Below, piece after piece: positions 1 to 7,463 of a stretch of DNA of 32,209 nt. The stretch covers positions 1-32,209 of the forward strand of contig JAAOZX010000402.1 of assembly GCA_012274225.1 (NCBI GenBank). The letters are read 5' to 3'. Origin of the DNA: Comamonadaceae bacterium. GTDB taxonomy: Bacteria > Pseudomonadota > Gammaproteobacteria > Burkholderiales > Burkholderiaceae_C. The position numbers and the translations under genes were made by a program. The notes beneath the pieces are model-generated. The model had not been told where the DNA came from and ran no database searches. It was given only the letters and a program-made list of their open reading frames with translations. Every line of letters begins with the position of its first letter. Position 1 is the first letter of the stretch.

Positions 1-344
1 CCGTTCTGGAAGCAGTTGCCGAAGAAGATCTCGCCGAATGTGGGCGCGATCACGCAGCGGATGCCCAGGCCGGCCACCGCCCACACCGCCATTTCGCGCG
101 AACTGCCGCAGCCGAAGTTCTCGCCGGCGACGAGGATACCGGCACCGCGGAACGGCGCGCGATGCAGCACGAAGTCACTCCGCTCGCTACCGTCCGCGGC
201 GAAGCGCTCGGTCTCGAAGGCCCAGCGGCCCAGCTCGGCGCGCGGGGTGCGAACGCAGCGTTCGACCCGAATGATGCGGTCGGTGTCGACATGGGCGAAG
301 GGAAAGGGTGCGGCGACCGCGCGCAGCACTTCGAATTTCTCCAT
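1..344 (-). CDS. leuD: LeuD-like hydratase small subunit (3' truncated by window edge)
   Basis: This is the swivel-domain small subunit of an aconitase-family hydratase, the 3-isopropylmalate dehydratase small-subunit type, which pairs with the large subunit encoded just upstream. About 114 residues are visible. They include the family signatures AHVDTDRII near the N-terminus, [11 protein letters not shown] in the middle and [11 protein letters not shown] at the edge. The ATG lies one base after the large-subunit stop, with an AGGAG-type site inside the end of that gene, so the two are translationally coupled. The family is LeuD. The true substrate may not be isopropylmalate, because the operon starts with a PEP-mutase/isocitrate-lyase-family enzyme instead of carrying leuB. 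Dimethylmaleate, citraconate or a similar dicarboxylate is an alternative. The family call is sure and the substrate is open. Confidence 0.9.
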   Translation of the reverse strand, partial: MEKFEVLRAVAAPFPFAHVDTDRIIRVERCVRTPRAELGRWAFETERFAADGSERSDFVLHRAPFRGAGILVAGENFGCGSSREMAVWAVAGLGIRCVIAPTFGEIFFGNCFQN

Positions 345-345
345 C

Positions 346-1746
346 TCACCCGCTCCTGACGTCGACGATCGCACCGGCGACCGCGGCGGCTGCCGCCATC
401 TCGGGGCTGGCCAGGTGGGTGCGCGCCCCGGGGCCCTGGCGTCCGACGAAATTGCGGTTGGACGTCGACACGCAGCGTTGGCCATCGCCCACCAGCTCGC
501 CATTGGCGCCGACGCACATCGAGCAGCCCGGCTCGCGCCATTGGGCTCCGGCCGCGCGGAAGATCCGGTCCAGGCCTTCGGCTTCGGCCTCCCACCTGGT
601 ACGGACCGACCCCGGCACCACCCAGGCTTCCACATGGCCAGCCACCTTGCGGCCTTGCAGGATGCGCGCGGCGCGCCGCAGGTCCGGCAGCCGCGAGTTG
701 CTGCATGAGCCGATGAACACGCGGTCGATGCGGGTTCCGGCGATGGGCTGGCCGGCTTCCAGCCCCATGTAGGCCAGGGCCTCGGTCCATGATTTCCGAT
801 GCATTTCGTCGGGTGCCCGTCGCGGGTCGGGTATGCGCTGGTCGATGCCCACCACCTGCTCGGGGCTGGTGCCCCAGGTGACCTGCGGCGCCAGCCGGCT
901 GCAATCGATGGTGACCTCGCCATCGCAGGGCGCCCCCGCGTCGCTGGCGAGCGAACGCCAATACGCGACGGCTTCGTCCCAGAGAACGCCCGCCGGCGCG
1001 TGCGCCCGGCCGGCCAGCCAGGCGAACGTGGTGTCGTCGGGAGCGATCATCCCGACCTTGGCACCGCATTCGATCGCCAGGTTGGACATCGTCATGCGGC
1101 CTTCCATGTCGAGCGCACGCACCGCGTCTCCGGTGTATTCGAGCGCGCAGCCGGTGGCGCCGGCCGTGCCGATACGACCGACAAGCGCCAGGATCATGTC
1201 CTTGGCGGACACGCCCGCGGACAAGGCGCCGCTGAACTCGACCCGCAGGGTGCGGGGCCGGCGCTGCGGCAGGGTCTGGGTGGCCAGCACGTGCGCGATC
1301 TCCGTGGCGCCGATGCCGAACGCGATCGCGCCGAGCGCACCGTTGGTGCAGGTGTGGCTGTCGCCGCACACCACGGTGAGGCCGGGCAGCGACACGCCCA
1401 GTTCGGGCGCCATCACATGCACGATGCCCTGGCCCTCCTGGCCGACGTCGTAAAGGCGCACACCCGTCGCCAGTGCCTGCTCGCGCAGCAGGGCGATCAG
1501 GTCGTTGGCCCGGGCCGCGCTGCCGCCGGTGCGGCCCGGCGTCGTCGCGACCAGGTGGTCGGGCGTGGCGAAGGTCAGCTCCGGATTGCGGACCGCCAGG
1601 CCCCGGCGCAGTACCTGCGCAATGGCGTCACCGCCGCCGAGGTCGTGCAGCAAATGGCGGTCGATGTGCAGCAGGTCGACGCCGGGCGCCAGCGTCTCCA
1701 CCACGTGTTCGTCCCAGACCTTGTCGAACAGGGTCCGCGCGTTCAT
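346..1746 (-). CDS. leuC: LeuC-like hydratase large subunit (aconitase family, 4Fe-4S)
   Basis: This 466-residue protein has the normal length of 3-isopropylmalate dehydratase large subunits. The three cysteines that bind the 4Fe-4S cluster are present as GSCSNSR (C348) and GCSMC (C408, C411), with the usual spacing of 60 and 3. The [14 protein letters not shown] motif near residues 127-140 is also intact. The enzyme should catalyse reversible hydration/dehydration of a hydroxy-dicarboxylic acid in the cytoplasm. Its ATG overlaps the stop of the upstream lyase gene in an ATGA, and leuD follows after one base, so the three form one operon. No leuB is next to it. Its neighbours suggest a catabolic paralogue, as in the dimethylmaleate hydratase (DmdAB) and dimethylmalate lyase pair known from nicotinate fermentation. 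A biosynthetic leucine role cannot be excluded. Confidence 0.92.
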   Translation of the reverse strand: MNARTLFDKVWDEHVVETLAPGVDLLHIDRHLLHDLGGGDAIAQVLRRGLAVRNPELTFATPDHLVATTPGRTGGSAARANDLIALLREQALATGVRLYDVGQEGQGIVHVMAPELGVSLPGLTVVCGDSHTCTNGALGAIAFGIGATEIAHVLATQTLPQRRPRTLRVEFSGALSAGVSAKDMILALVGRIGTAGATGCALEYTGDAVRALDMEGRMTMSNLAIECGAKVGMIAPDDTTFAWLAGRAHAPAGVLWDEAVAYWRSLASDAGAPCDGEVTIDCSRLAPQVTWGTSPEQVVGIDQRIPDPRRAPDEMHRKSWTEALAYMGLEAGQPIAGTRIDRVFIGSCSNSRLPDLRRAARILQGRKVAGHVEAWVVPGSVRTRWEAEAEGLDRIFRAAGAQWREPGCSMCVGANGELVGDGQRCVSTSNRNFVGRQGPGARTHLASPEMAAAAAVAGAIVDVRSG

Positions 1747-2633
1747 TGCGCGTACTTCTTCTCGAACGCCCAGACGTCCTCGAACCCGACCAGCTCATGC
1801 AACTTCTTCATGTCGTAGTAGGGCACCGGCGTGCCCGCGGTGGTGCCGTTGGCGGTGAGCCAGGCCAACGCGCTTTCCATCGCGGCACAGGCCGCCTGCA
1901 TCAGCACGCCGGGCCAGATCGCCAGCGAGAAACCCAGTTGCTTCAGCCGCGCGGCGCTCAGCTCGGGCGAGCGGCCGGTGGGCACCATGTTGGCGATGAG
2001 CCAGGCGCCGCAGCCGGCCAGTTCGGCGCCGATGCGCTTGAATTCGTCCTCGCTTTCCGGCGACTCGATGAAGATGATGTCGGCACCGGCCTTGGCGAAA
2101 GCCTTGCCGCGCGCGATGGCTTCGTCAAGGCCATGCGCGGTGCGCGCGTCGGTGCGGGCGATGACCAGAAAGTCCTTGCTGCGGCGCGAGTCCACCGCCA
2201 CCTCGATGCGCCGCAGCGCATCGGCCAGCGGCACCACGCGCCGGTTGGGCGTGTGGCCGCATTTCTCGGGCGACTCCTGGTCTTCCAGCTGGATCGCCTG
2301 GACTCCGGCCTCCTCGTAGCCGCGCACCGTGTGCCGGATGTTGATGAGGCCGCCGAAACCGGTGTCGGCGTCCGCGATCAGCGGCTTGCGGGTGCCGTGA
2401 GCGATGGCGCGAGCCCGGCCTTGCATGTCGGTGAAACCGGCCAGGCCGGCGTCGGGCTGGCCCAGATGCGAGGCGGAGACGCCGTAGCCGGTCATGTACA
2501 GCGCGGCGAAGTCCATGCGGTCGGCGATCTTCGCGCCGAACATTTCATAGACGCCGGGCGCGAGGACGAATTCGCCGCGCTCCAGGATGGCGCGCAGGGT
2601 GCCGGGAGCGGCTGGGCAAGTGGCTGTCGTCAT
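1743..2633 (-). CDS. Isocitrate lyase/PEP mutase family carbon-carbon lyase
   Basis: This 296-residue protein is a PEP-mutase/isocitrate-lyase superfamily TIM barrel. The metal-binding segment ADADTGFGG lies at residues 87-95, and the flexible catalytic loop reads EKCGH (C125). The loop cysteine marks the lyase branch (methylisocitrate, dimethylmalate or oxaloacetate-type cleavage) and argues against a phosphonate mutase. The residue before KCGH is Glu, whereas classical isocitrate lyase has Lys and methylisocitrate lyase has Arg. A clear GGAGGA site precedes the ATG. It is the first gene of the operon and overlaps leuC by 4 nt. The likely sequence is hydration by LeuCD-like subunits followed by aldol-type cleavage to pyruvate or another 2-oxoacid plus a carboxylate. 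The substrate is inferred only; citramalate and dimethylmalate are candidates. Confidence 0.85.
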   Translation of the reverse strand: MTTATCPAAPGTLRAILERGEFVLAPGVYEMFGAKIADRMDFAALYMTGYGVSASHLGQPDAGLAGFTDMQGRARAIAHGTRKPLIADADTGFGGLINIRHTVRGYEEAGVQAIQLEDQESPEKCGHTPNRRVVPLADALRRIEVAVDSRRSKDFLVIARTDARTAHGLDEAIARGKAFAKAGADIIFIESPESEDEFKRIGAELAGCGAWLIANMVPTGRSPELSAARLKQLGFSLAIWPGVLMQAACAAMESALAWLTANGTTAGTPVPYYDMKKLHELVGFEDVWAFEKKYAQ

Positions 2634-2715
2634 GGATGTCCTCCGTCAATGTCGGGTGCCGCAAGTCATCATAGGGGAGGGAACCGAGGCCGTCGTATGA
2701 GGAAAGTTCGCATCC

Positions 2716-2738
2716 GATGTTTGTCCTGATCACCAAAT
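2716..2738. promoter_or_regulatory. Candidate operator region upstream of the lyase-leuCD operon
   Basis: The region around TTTGTCCTGATCACCAAA has TTTG/CAAA outer arms and a central TGATCA. It lies about 85-105 bp upstream of the lyase ATG, in the 166-bp gap before the possible small plus-strand ORF. An imperfect palindrome at such a place could bind a GntR- or LysR-type regulator. No regulator gene is next to it, and no convincing -35/-10 pair was found, so this is a weak call. Confidence 0.2.
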
Positions 2739-2799
2739 GAAACAGCGCTGAACTTTGCGGCCGCATGCGGGTCGGTGTTGTTGCATAAGTGGGGACTGT

Positions 2800-2997
2800 A
2801 TGGTCAGTGCAAGATGGGCCGTCTATCTGATGATCGCAATATTGGCCACTGTGGCACTGGCATGCCTGGTGGCGCTGAGCACGGAAAGGACGGACCCCGA
2901 GATGGTTCGTGCCGTCCCGCGTTCACCGGCAGCGCAATCGGCCAGTGCGCCCGCGAGCCGGCGTGATGCCGCGGCGACCGCTCACCCGCGCAGCTAG
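2800..2997 (+). CDS. Possible small single-pass membrane protein
   Basis: This 65-codon ORF starts at an ATG preceded by GTGGGG. It opens with a short basic stretch, then about 20 strongly hydrophobic residues (VYLMIAILATVALACLVAL), then a polar tail rich in Ala, Arg and Ser. That layout fits a small inner-membrane protein with one N-terminal transmembrane segment. I do not recognise the family. The ORF lies between the divergent lyase operon and the SUI1 gene and ends about 58 bp before the SUI1 start. In DNA this GC-rich a chance ORF of this length is possible. The hydrophobic run is the only positive evidence. Confidence 0.35.
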   Translation: MVSARWAVYLMIAILATVALACLVALSTERTDPEMVRAVPRSPAAQSASAPASRRDAAATAHPRS

Positions 2998-3055
2998 CCC
3001 GGTCGCGCCTCCGGGGCGGCTACAGTCCGGTGATGCACTCCCGAATTCCGATCTC

Positions 3056-3433
3056 ATGGCGGGAATGAAAGACCGCAACGCCGACCGCGGCGGCCTGGTG
3101 TATTCCACCGACGCCGGCCGCATGTGCCCCCATTGCCGCCGTCCCGTGGCCAGCTGCGCCTGCGCAACAACCCGGCGCGCGACGCCGGCGTCCGATGGCG
3201 TCGTGCGGGTCTCGCGCGAAACCAAGGGCCGCGGCGGCAAGGCCGTGACGCTGGTCAAGGGCCTGGACCTGGAGCCAGCGGCCTTGCTCAAGCTGGCGCA
3301 GCAGCTCAAGGCGGCTTGCGGATCGGGCGGTACGGTCAAGGATGGCGTGATCGAACTGCAGGGCGAGCATCGCGATCGCGCCATCGAACTGTTGGCGGCG
3401 CAAGGCCACAACGTGAAGCGGGCCGGGGGCTGA
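3056..3433 (+). CDS. SUI1/eIF1-like translation factor (YciH family)
   Basis: This 125-residue protein has the bacterial YciH layout. A short N-terminal cysteine cluster (CPHC at 24-27, CAC at 34-36) may form a small metal site. The SUI1/eIF1 domain follows from about residue 48 to the end, with VRVSRETKGRGGKAVTLVKG and the GSGGTVKDGVIELQGEH core. YciH proteins bind the small ribosomal subunit and affect initiation fidelity. The start at 3056 is chosen because the family begins shortly before the cysteine cluster; an ATG at 3065 is an alternative, and neither has a strong Shine-Dalgarno site. A DUF3820 gene follows after 7 bp, so they are probably co-transcribed. Confidence 0.88.
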   Translation: MAGMKDRNADRGGLVYSTDAGRMCPHCRRPVASCACATTRRATPASDGVVRVSRETKGRGGKAVTLVKGLDLEPAALLKLAQQLKAACGSGGTVKDGVIELQGEHRDRAIELLAAQGHNVKRAGG

Positions 3434-3440
3434 TCGCACG

Positions 3441-3656
3441 ATGGACGCGCAATCCCTGCAACTGCTGGTCACGCGCGAGATGCCCTATGGCAAATACAAG
3501 GGGCGGCTGCTGGCCGACCTGCCGGGGAACTACCTGAACTGGTTCGCGCGCGAAGGCTTCCCGTCGGGCGAACTCGGTCGATTGCTGGCGCTGATGCACG
3601 AGGTCGACCACAACGGCCTCAAACCCCTGCTCGAGCGACTGCGCAAGCGTCCCTGA
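3441..3656 (+). CDS. DUF3820 family protein (putative QS-regulated virulence factor fold)
   Basis: This 71-residue protein matches the small DUF3820 family in length and motif: MPYGKYKGRLLADLP near residues 14-28, then NYLNWFAREGFP and a helical C-terminus. Members are widespread in proteobacteria. One Pseudomonas member was linked to quorum-sensing regulation, but no biochemical function is established. It begins 7 bp after the SUI1 stop and is probably in the same transcript. Confidence 0.85.
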   Translation: MDAQSLQLLVTREMPYGKYKGRLLADLPGNYLNWFAREGFPSGELGRLLALMHEVDHNGLKPLLERLRKRP

Positions 3657-3753
3657 GTTCGGGCACGCCGCGCCGCCAGCTGCGGCAGCGGCCCCGCAAG
3701 CCCGGCCTTATGATGGCCCGCTGCAAAACAGCAGATTGCCCTCCCGGAACGCC

Positions 3754-4431
3754 ATGAACAACCCGACCGCCCGAATCGCGTTGATCCATGCCACCGCACT
3801 GGCGGTCGAGCCCATTGGTGCGGCGTTCGGCCGGCATTGGCCGCAGGCGCAACGCATGAATCTGCTGGACGACAGCCTCTCGGTCGACCTGGCGCAGGCC
3901 GCCAGGCTCGATCCGGCGATGGTGCGGCGCTTCGTTGACCTGGCACGTTATGCGCGACGTACCGGCTGTGACGGCATCCTGTTCACCTGTTCGGCCTTCG
4001 GTCCGGCGATCGAGGCGGCCGCCGCGGCTGTCGACGTGCCCACCTTCAAGCCCAACGCGGCGATGTTCGACGAGGCCCTGGCGCGCTGCCCCCAAGGCGG
4101 CACGCTGGGTCTGGTAGCCACCTTCGAGCCCTCGCTGGCGACCATGGCCGTTGAACTGATGGACAAGGCGCGGCAACGGGGTGCCCGCGTCGAGTTGCGC
4201 ACCGCGTTCGCGGTTGAAGCGATGCAGGATCTGGCGCAGGGACGCGCGGCGCAGCACCACCAGAAGATCGCCGCGGTGGCCCGTACCCTGGGCGATTGCG
4301 ATGTCGTGATGCTCGCGCAGTTTTCCATGGCGGCTGCCGCGCCGATCGTGCAGGCCGGATTGGCCTGTCCCGTGCTCAGCAGCCCCGATTGCGCCGTGCT
4401 GGCGCTGCGAAAGCGGATTGACCATGTCTGA
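3754..4431 (+). CDS. Aspartate/glutamate racemase family protein
   Basis: This 225-residue protein belongs to the Asp/Glu/hydantoin racemase and arylmalonate decarboxylase superfamily, whose members use two cysteines for cofactor-free deprotonation. The first catalytic cysteine is C79 in ILFTCSAFGP. The second region carries C205 and C213 in CPVLSSPDCAV, either of which could be the partner. Members include racemases, maleate isomerases and decarboxylases, so the exact reaction is open. The ATG at 3754 fits the family start; a TTG at 3736 would add six residues. The gene overlaps the next one (Ldh2 family) by 8 nt and starts a three-gene operon ending with a solute receptor. It may interconvert or isomerise the acid taken up by that receptor. 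Confidence 0.82.
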   Translation: MNNPTARIALIHATALAVEPIGAAFGRHWPQAQRMNLLDDSLSVDLAQAARLDPAMVRRFVDLARYARRTGCDGILFTCSAFGPAIEAAAAAVDVPTFKPNAAMFDEALARCPQGGTLGLVATFEPSLATMAVELMDKARQRGARVELRTAFAVEAMQDLAQGRAAQHHQKIAAVARTLGDCDVVMLAQFSMAAAAPIVQAGLACPVLSSPDCAVLALRKRIDHV

Positions 4432-5503
4432 GACCCGCGTTCACTACGAACCGCTGCGGCTGTTCATCGTCACGGCGCTGGAGCGGCTGGGCCTGCCGCA
4501 CGCCGACGCGGCCGTCGTCGGCGACTTGATGGCGCAGGCGGAACTGCAGGGTTCGGACGGCCACGGCGTGATCCGCTTGTTGCCCTATGCCCGGCGCATC
4601 CGGGCCGGCGGCATCAACCTCAAGCCCCGGATCCAGGTGGTGCAGGAACGCCCGGCGATGGCCTTGCTCGATGGCGACAACGGCATGGGCCACCTGGTGA
4701 TGCAGCGCGCCGCCGACATGGCGGTGGCCAAGGCGCGGACCTGCGGCATCGGCTGGGTCGGCTCGCGCCTGAGCAACCACGCCGGGCCGGCTTCGCTCTA
4801 CGCCCGCATGCCGCTGGCGCACGACATGATCGGGCTGTACTTCGCCGTCGGCAACGCCAACCACCTGCCGCCCTGGGGCGGCCTGGACATGTTGCTGTCG
4901 ACCAATCCGATCGCGGTGGCGGTGCCGGCCGGTTCCGAGCCGCCGGTGGTGCTGGACATGGCGACTACTGTGGCAGCGTACGGCAAGGTCAAGGCGAAGG
5001 CGCAGCGCGGCGAGAGCATGCCGCTGGGCTGGATGATCGACCGGCTGGGACAGCCGCTCACCGATCCCAAGCGCGCCGGGGAAGGCTTCCTGCTGCCCAT
5101 CGGCGGCTACAAGGGCTACGGCCTGGCGCTCATCGTCGGATTGCTGGCCGGCACGCTCAATGGCGCCGCGATGGGCCGGGACGTGATCGACTTCAACCAG
5201 GACGACACCAGCGTCACCAACACCGGCCAGGCCGTGATGGCGATCGACGTTGCCGCATTCGGCGATGTGGCGGATTTCAAGGCCCGGGTCGACCGGCTGG
5301 TGCGCGACCTGCGCTCGGGCGAGCGCATGCCCGGCGTCGACCGCATCTGGTTGCCGGGCGAACAAAGCCACGAACGCCGGGCCGCCAACCTGCGCGACGG
5401 CGTCGCTTTGCCGCCGGCATTGCTGAAGCAACTGGACGCTTTCGCGGTGGAGGTCGGCATGGCGCCGCTGGCGAGGACAGTCACAACCAAGGAGACGACA
5501 TGA
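4424..5503 (+). CDS. Ldh2-family NAD(P)-dependent oxidoreductase (malate/L-lactate dehydrogenase-like)
   Basis: This 359-residue protein is of the YlbC/YiaK/ComC family, which oxidises or reduces 2-hydroxy acids, ureidoglycolate, sulfolactate or cyclic imino acids. The catalytic-histidine segment is SDGHGV (H47), the expected place near residue 45. The nucleotide-binding SNHAGP motif, STNPIAVAVP and GGYKGYGLALIVG are all present. The ATG lies inside the end of the racemase gene (8-nt overlap). Its stop overlaps the Bug start in ATGA, after an AAGGAG site. The dense coupling suggests the three proteins handle one compound. The substrate cannot be read from the sequence. Confidence 0.88.
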   Translation: MSETRVHYEPLRLFIVTALERLGLPHADAAVVGDLMAQAELQGSDGHGVIRLLPYARRIRAGGINLKPRIQVVQERPAMALLDGDNGMGHLVMQRAADMAVAKARTCGIGWVGSRLSNHAGPASLYARMPLAHDMIGLYFAVGNANHLPPWGGLDMLLSTNPIAVAVPAGSEPPVVLDMATTVAAYGKVKAKAQRGESMPLGWMIDRLGQPLTDPKRAGEGFLLPIGGYKGYGLALIVGLLAGTLNGAAMGRDVIDFNQDDTSVTNTGQAVMAIDVAAFGDVADFKARVDRLVRDLRSGERMPGVDRIWLPGEQSHERRAANLRDGVALPPALLKQLDAFAVEVGMAPLARTVTTKETT

Positions 5504-6480
5504 CATCACGCCGCGCCATTGCGCTGGGCCTCGCCGGATTGCTGTGCAGTGCGCTCGCGACAGCGCAGCCGGCGCCCGGGGGCTATCCGAACAAACCGAT
5601 CCGCATGATCGTGCCGCTGGCCGCGGGCAGCGCCGTGGACAACGCCGCCCGCATCCTGGCCGAGAAGATGGGCCGCAACATGGGGCAATCGATCGTCATC
5701 GAGAACATGCCGGGCGCCGCCGGCCTGATCGGCACCGACCGGGTGGCCAAGGCCGCCCCTGACGGCTACACGCTGGGTGGCTTCAACGACAGCATCATGA
5801 CGATGCTGCCCAACCTGCAGCCCAAGATGCCCTGGGACATCCTGCGCGATTTCGAGGCGGTGTCGCTGGTGGCCACGGTGGAATGGGGCCTGGTGGTGCC
5901 CGCCGACTCCCCGCTGCGCAGCGCGGCCGACCTGGTCGCTGCCGCGCGCAGGGAGCCCGGCAAGATCAATTACGGCTCGGGCGGCAACGGCAGCCCGCAG
6001 CACATCGCCATGGCTCTGTTTGCGTCGCAGGCCGGCGTGCAGATGACCCATGTGCCGTACAAGGGCGCGACCCAGGCCGCGATGGGCGTGGCCGGCAACG
6101 AGGTGCAGGCCTCGTTCCAGGGCATCGCGACAGTCAATTCCCTGGTGCACTCGGGCAAGGTGCGGCTGATCGGCGTCACCACGCCGCAGCGCATGCCGCA
6201 GTTTCCCGAGGTGCCCACCGTGTCCCAGTCCGGCCTGCCGGGCTTCGAATTCAATTCGTGGTTTGCCGTGATGGTGCCGGCCGGCACGCCCCGGCCCATC
6301 GTGGACATCCTGCATGCGGAAATCACGAAAGCGCTGGCCGATCGTGAAGTGCGCGAAAAACTCAAAGTCCAGGGGCTTACGCCGCGCGGGACTTCACCCG
6401 ATGAACTGGCGCGGGACATGCGCGCGCAGTACGCGCGCTATGGACAATTGATCAAGCAGGCGGGGATTACGGCCGACTGA
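5500..6480 (+). CDS. Bug-type tripartite tricarboxylate transporter substrate-binding protein
   Basis: This 326-residue periplasmic binding protein of the Bordetella uptake gene (TctC) family has an N-terminal signal peptide of about 22 residues ending near ATAQP. Family signatures follow: YPNKPIRMIVPLAAGSAVD, ENMPGAAGLIGTDRVAKA, PDGYTL, HVPYKGATQA and a C-terminal PEVPTVSQSGLPGFE. Such receptors bind carboxylates or related small molecules for TctAB membrane partners. No tctA or tctB is next to it, which is common for orphan Bug genes in Burkholderiales. It shares an ATGA with the Ldh2 gene, so its ligand is probably that enzyme's substrate or precursor. Confidence 0.95.
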   Translation: MTSRRAIALGLAGLLCSALATAQPAPGGYPNKPIRMIVPLAAGSAVDNAARILAEKMGRNMGQSIVIENMPGAAGLIGTDRVAKAAPDGYTLGGFNDSIMTMLPNLQPKMPWDILRDFEAVSLVATVEWGLVVPADSPLRSAADLVAAARREPGKINYGSGGNGSPQHIAMALFASQAGVQMTHVPYKGATQAAMGVAGNEVQASFQGIATVNSLVHSGKVRLIGVTTPQRMPQFPEVPTVSQSGLPGFEFNSWFAVMVPAGTPRPIVDILHAEITKALADREVREKLKVQGLTPRGTSPDELARDMRAQYARYGQLIKQAGITAD

Positions 6481-6604
6481 GCGCACCGGCGCCCCGCAGG
6501 ACCCCGGTTTCGCCTGGATTTGCGGCGGGCTGGCGAAAGTACCGTGTTGGCGTTGCCCGACGCTCCTGAGCAATCGTCCACGCCTGTCGTGATCTTTTGG
6601 CGCG

Positions 6605-7327
6605 TCAGGAACGGCCGCTGGAAGGATCGCGTTCGAGCGGTTGCGGCTCGGTTTTCAGGTACATCGGCTCGGTCGCATCGCCGCCGCCGCGCCTGGAGTT
6701 GAGTTCGAGTTCGGCGTCGCGCACCGCGAACAGCCGCTCCAGGTCGGCCTTGACGTCGTCGTCTTCTTCCTCGGCGGCGCTCTTGCCCTTGCGCGGTGCC
6801 GTGTCGCCGATGCGCACGGGCCCCGCGATCACGTCGCCTGAGCCACCTTCCAGCTCGGCGGCGACGCTGTCCGGATCATCCGGACGCTGCTCGGCGGTCC
6901 AGATGCCCGGGTGCGGCATGGGCGGGCACAAGGATTCGTCAGGCAGGCTGAACTGCCAGGAAATGCCCATCAGCCACTGCGCGGCCAGCGGGTCGAACGC
7001 CAGCACCCGCACGATGAGGGCGTTCTGCAGCGCCACGGCATGGGTCAGCAGCCGCGGGTCCCAGTGCCGGATGACCAGCCGCCAATGGATGCCCGGCTCG
7101 CGCCCGCGCGAGGTGGCCAGCAGCATCTCGGCGCCGATCCAGGTCGTCGGGATGCCATGCCGGTTCAGCGTATTGCGCAGCACCACCCGCAGCAGTTCGC
7201 GCCGGGTGGTCGAGTCGGACGCAGCGTTCCTGGAAGGCGGCGAGGTCGCCGGGGACAGCATCGAATGGGTTTTCGACGTCGAGTTCGGTCCCTTGGTGGT
7301 GCCGAATATCTGCCTTAGAAAACTCAT
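6605..7327 (-). CDS. Hypothetical protein with acidic C-terminal region
   Basis: I do not recognise a named family for this 240-residue protein. Residues 1-35 are polar and likely flexible. A compact middle segment (about 40-135) contains WIGAEMLLATSRGREPGIHWRL-type and W/H-rich stretches. The C-terminal third is low in complexity, with an EEEDDD cluster and many Arg/Glu residues. There is no signal peptide or membrane segment, so it should be cytoplasmic. The ATG has a GAGGGA site. It diverges from the 7TMR-DISM receptor gene across 136 bp, and a similarly polar hypothetical gene lies on the far side of that receptor, so a functional link is possible but unproven. Confidence 0.6.
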   Translation of the reverse strand: MSFLRQIFGTTKGPNSTSKTHSMLSPATSPPSRNAASDSTTRRELLRVVLRNTLNRHGIPTTWIGAEMLLATSRGREPGIHWRLVIRHWDPRLLTHAVALQNALIVRVLAFDPLAAQWLMGISWQFSLPDESLCPPMPHPGIWTAEQRPDDPDSVAAELEGGSGDVIAGPVRIGDTAPRKGKSAAEEEDDDVKADLERLFAVRDAELELNSRRGGGDATEPMYLKTEPQPLERDPSSGRS

Positions 7328-7463
7328 GGCTTTCCCTCGTTCCGCGAGACCAAGCGGGCTCGGCGCATCAATGCTATTGTTGGGTATCGTAACAAAATGT
7401 CAGTGTTCCTGCTGAGGCATGATGCTTATACGACCATGAGCAACATCCGCAGGGCGCAGGCCG
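7328..7463. promoter_or_regulatory. AT-enriched divergent promoter region
   Basis: This gap separates the minus-strand hypothetical gene from the plus-strand receptor gene and is clearly richer in A and T than the neighbouring genes. On the plus strand a TTATAC at 7426-7431 resembles a -10 box. On the minus strand CTGACA followed by AT-rich sequence resembles a -35 region. Neither has a full consensus partner, so only a general promoter role is claimed. Confidence 0.35.

Noticed and set aside
346-1746. Aconitase or homoaconitase for the LeuC-like subunit
   Set aside because: Length (466 residues), separate small subunit and cysteine spacing fit the LeuC type; aconitases are nearly twice as long.
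1473-2729. A 418-residue plus-strand open frame
   Set aside because: It is antisense to the lyase and leuC genes, rich in Arg/His/Gly with no family pattern, a typical high-GC shadow.
6481-6604. Terminator between the Bug gene and the convergent hypothetical gene
   Set aside because: I found no stem long enough to support one in this 124-bp gap.
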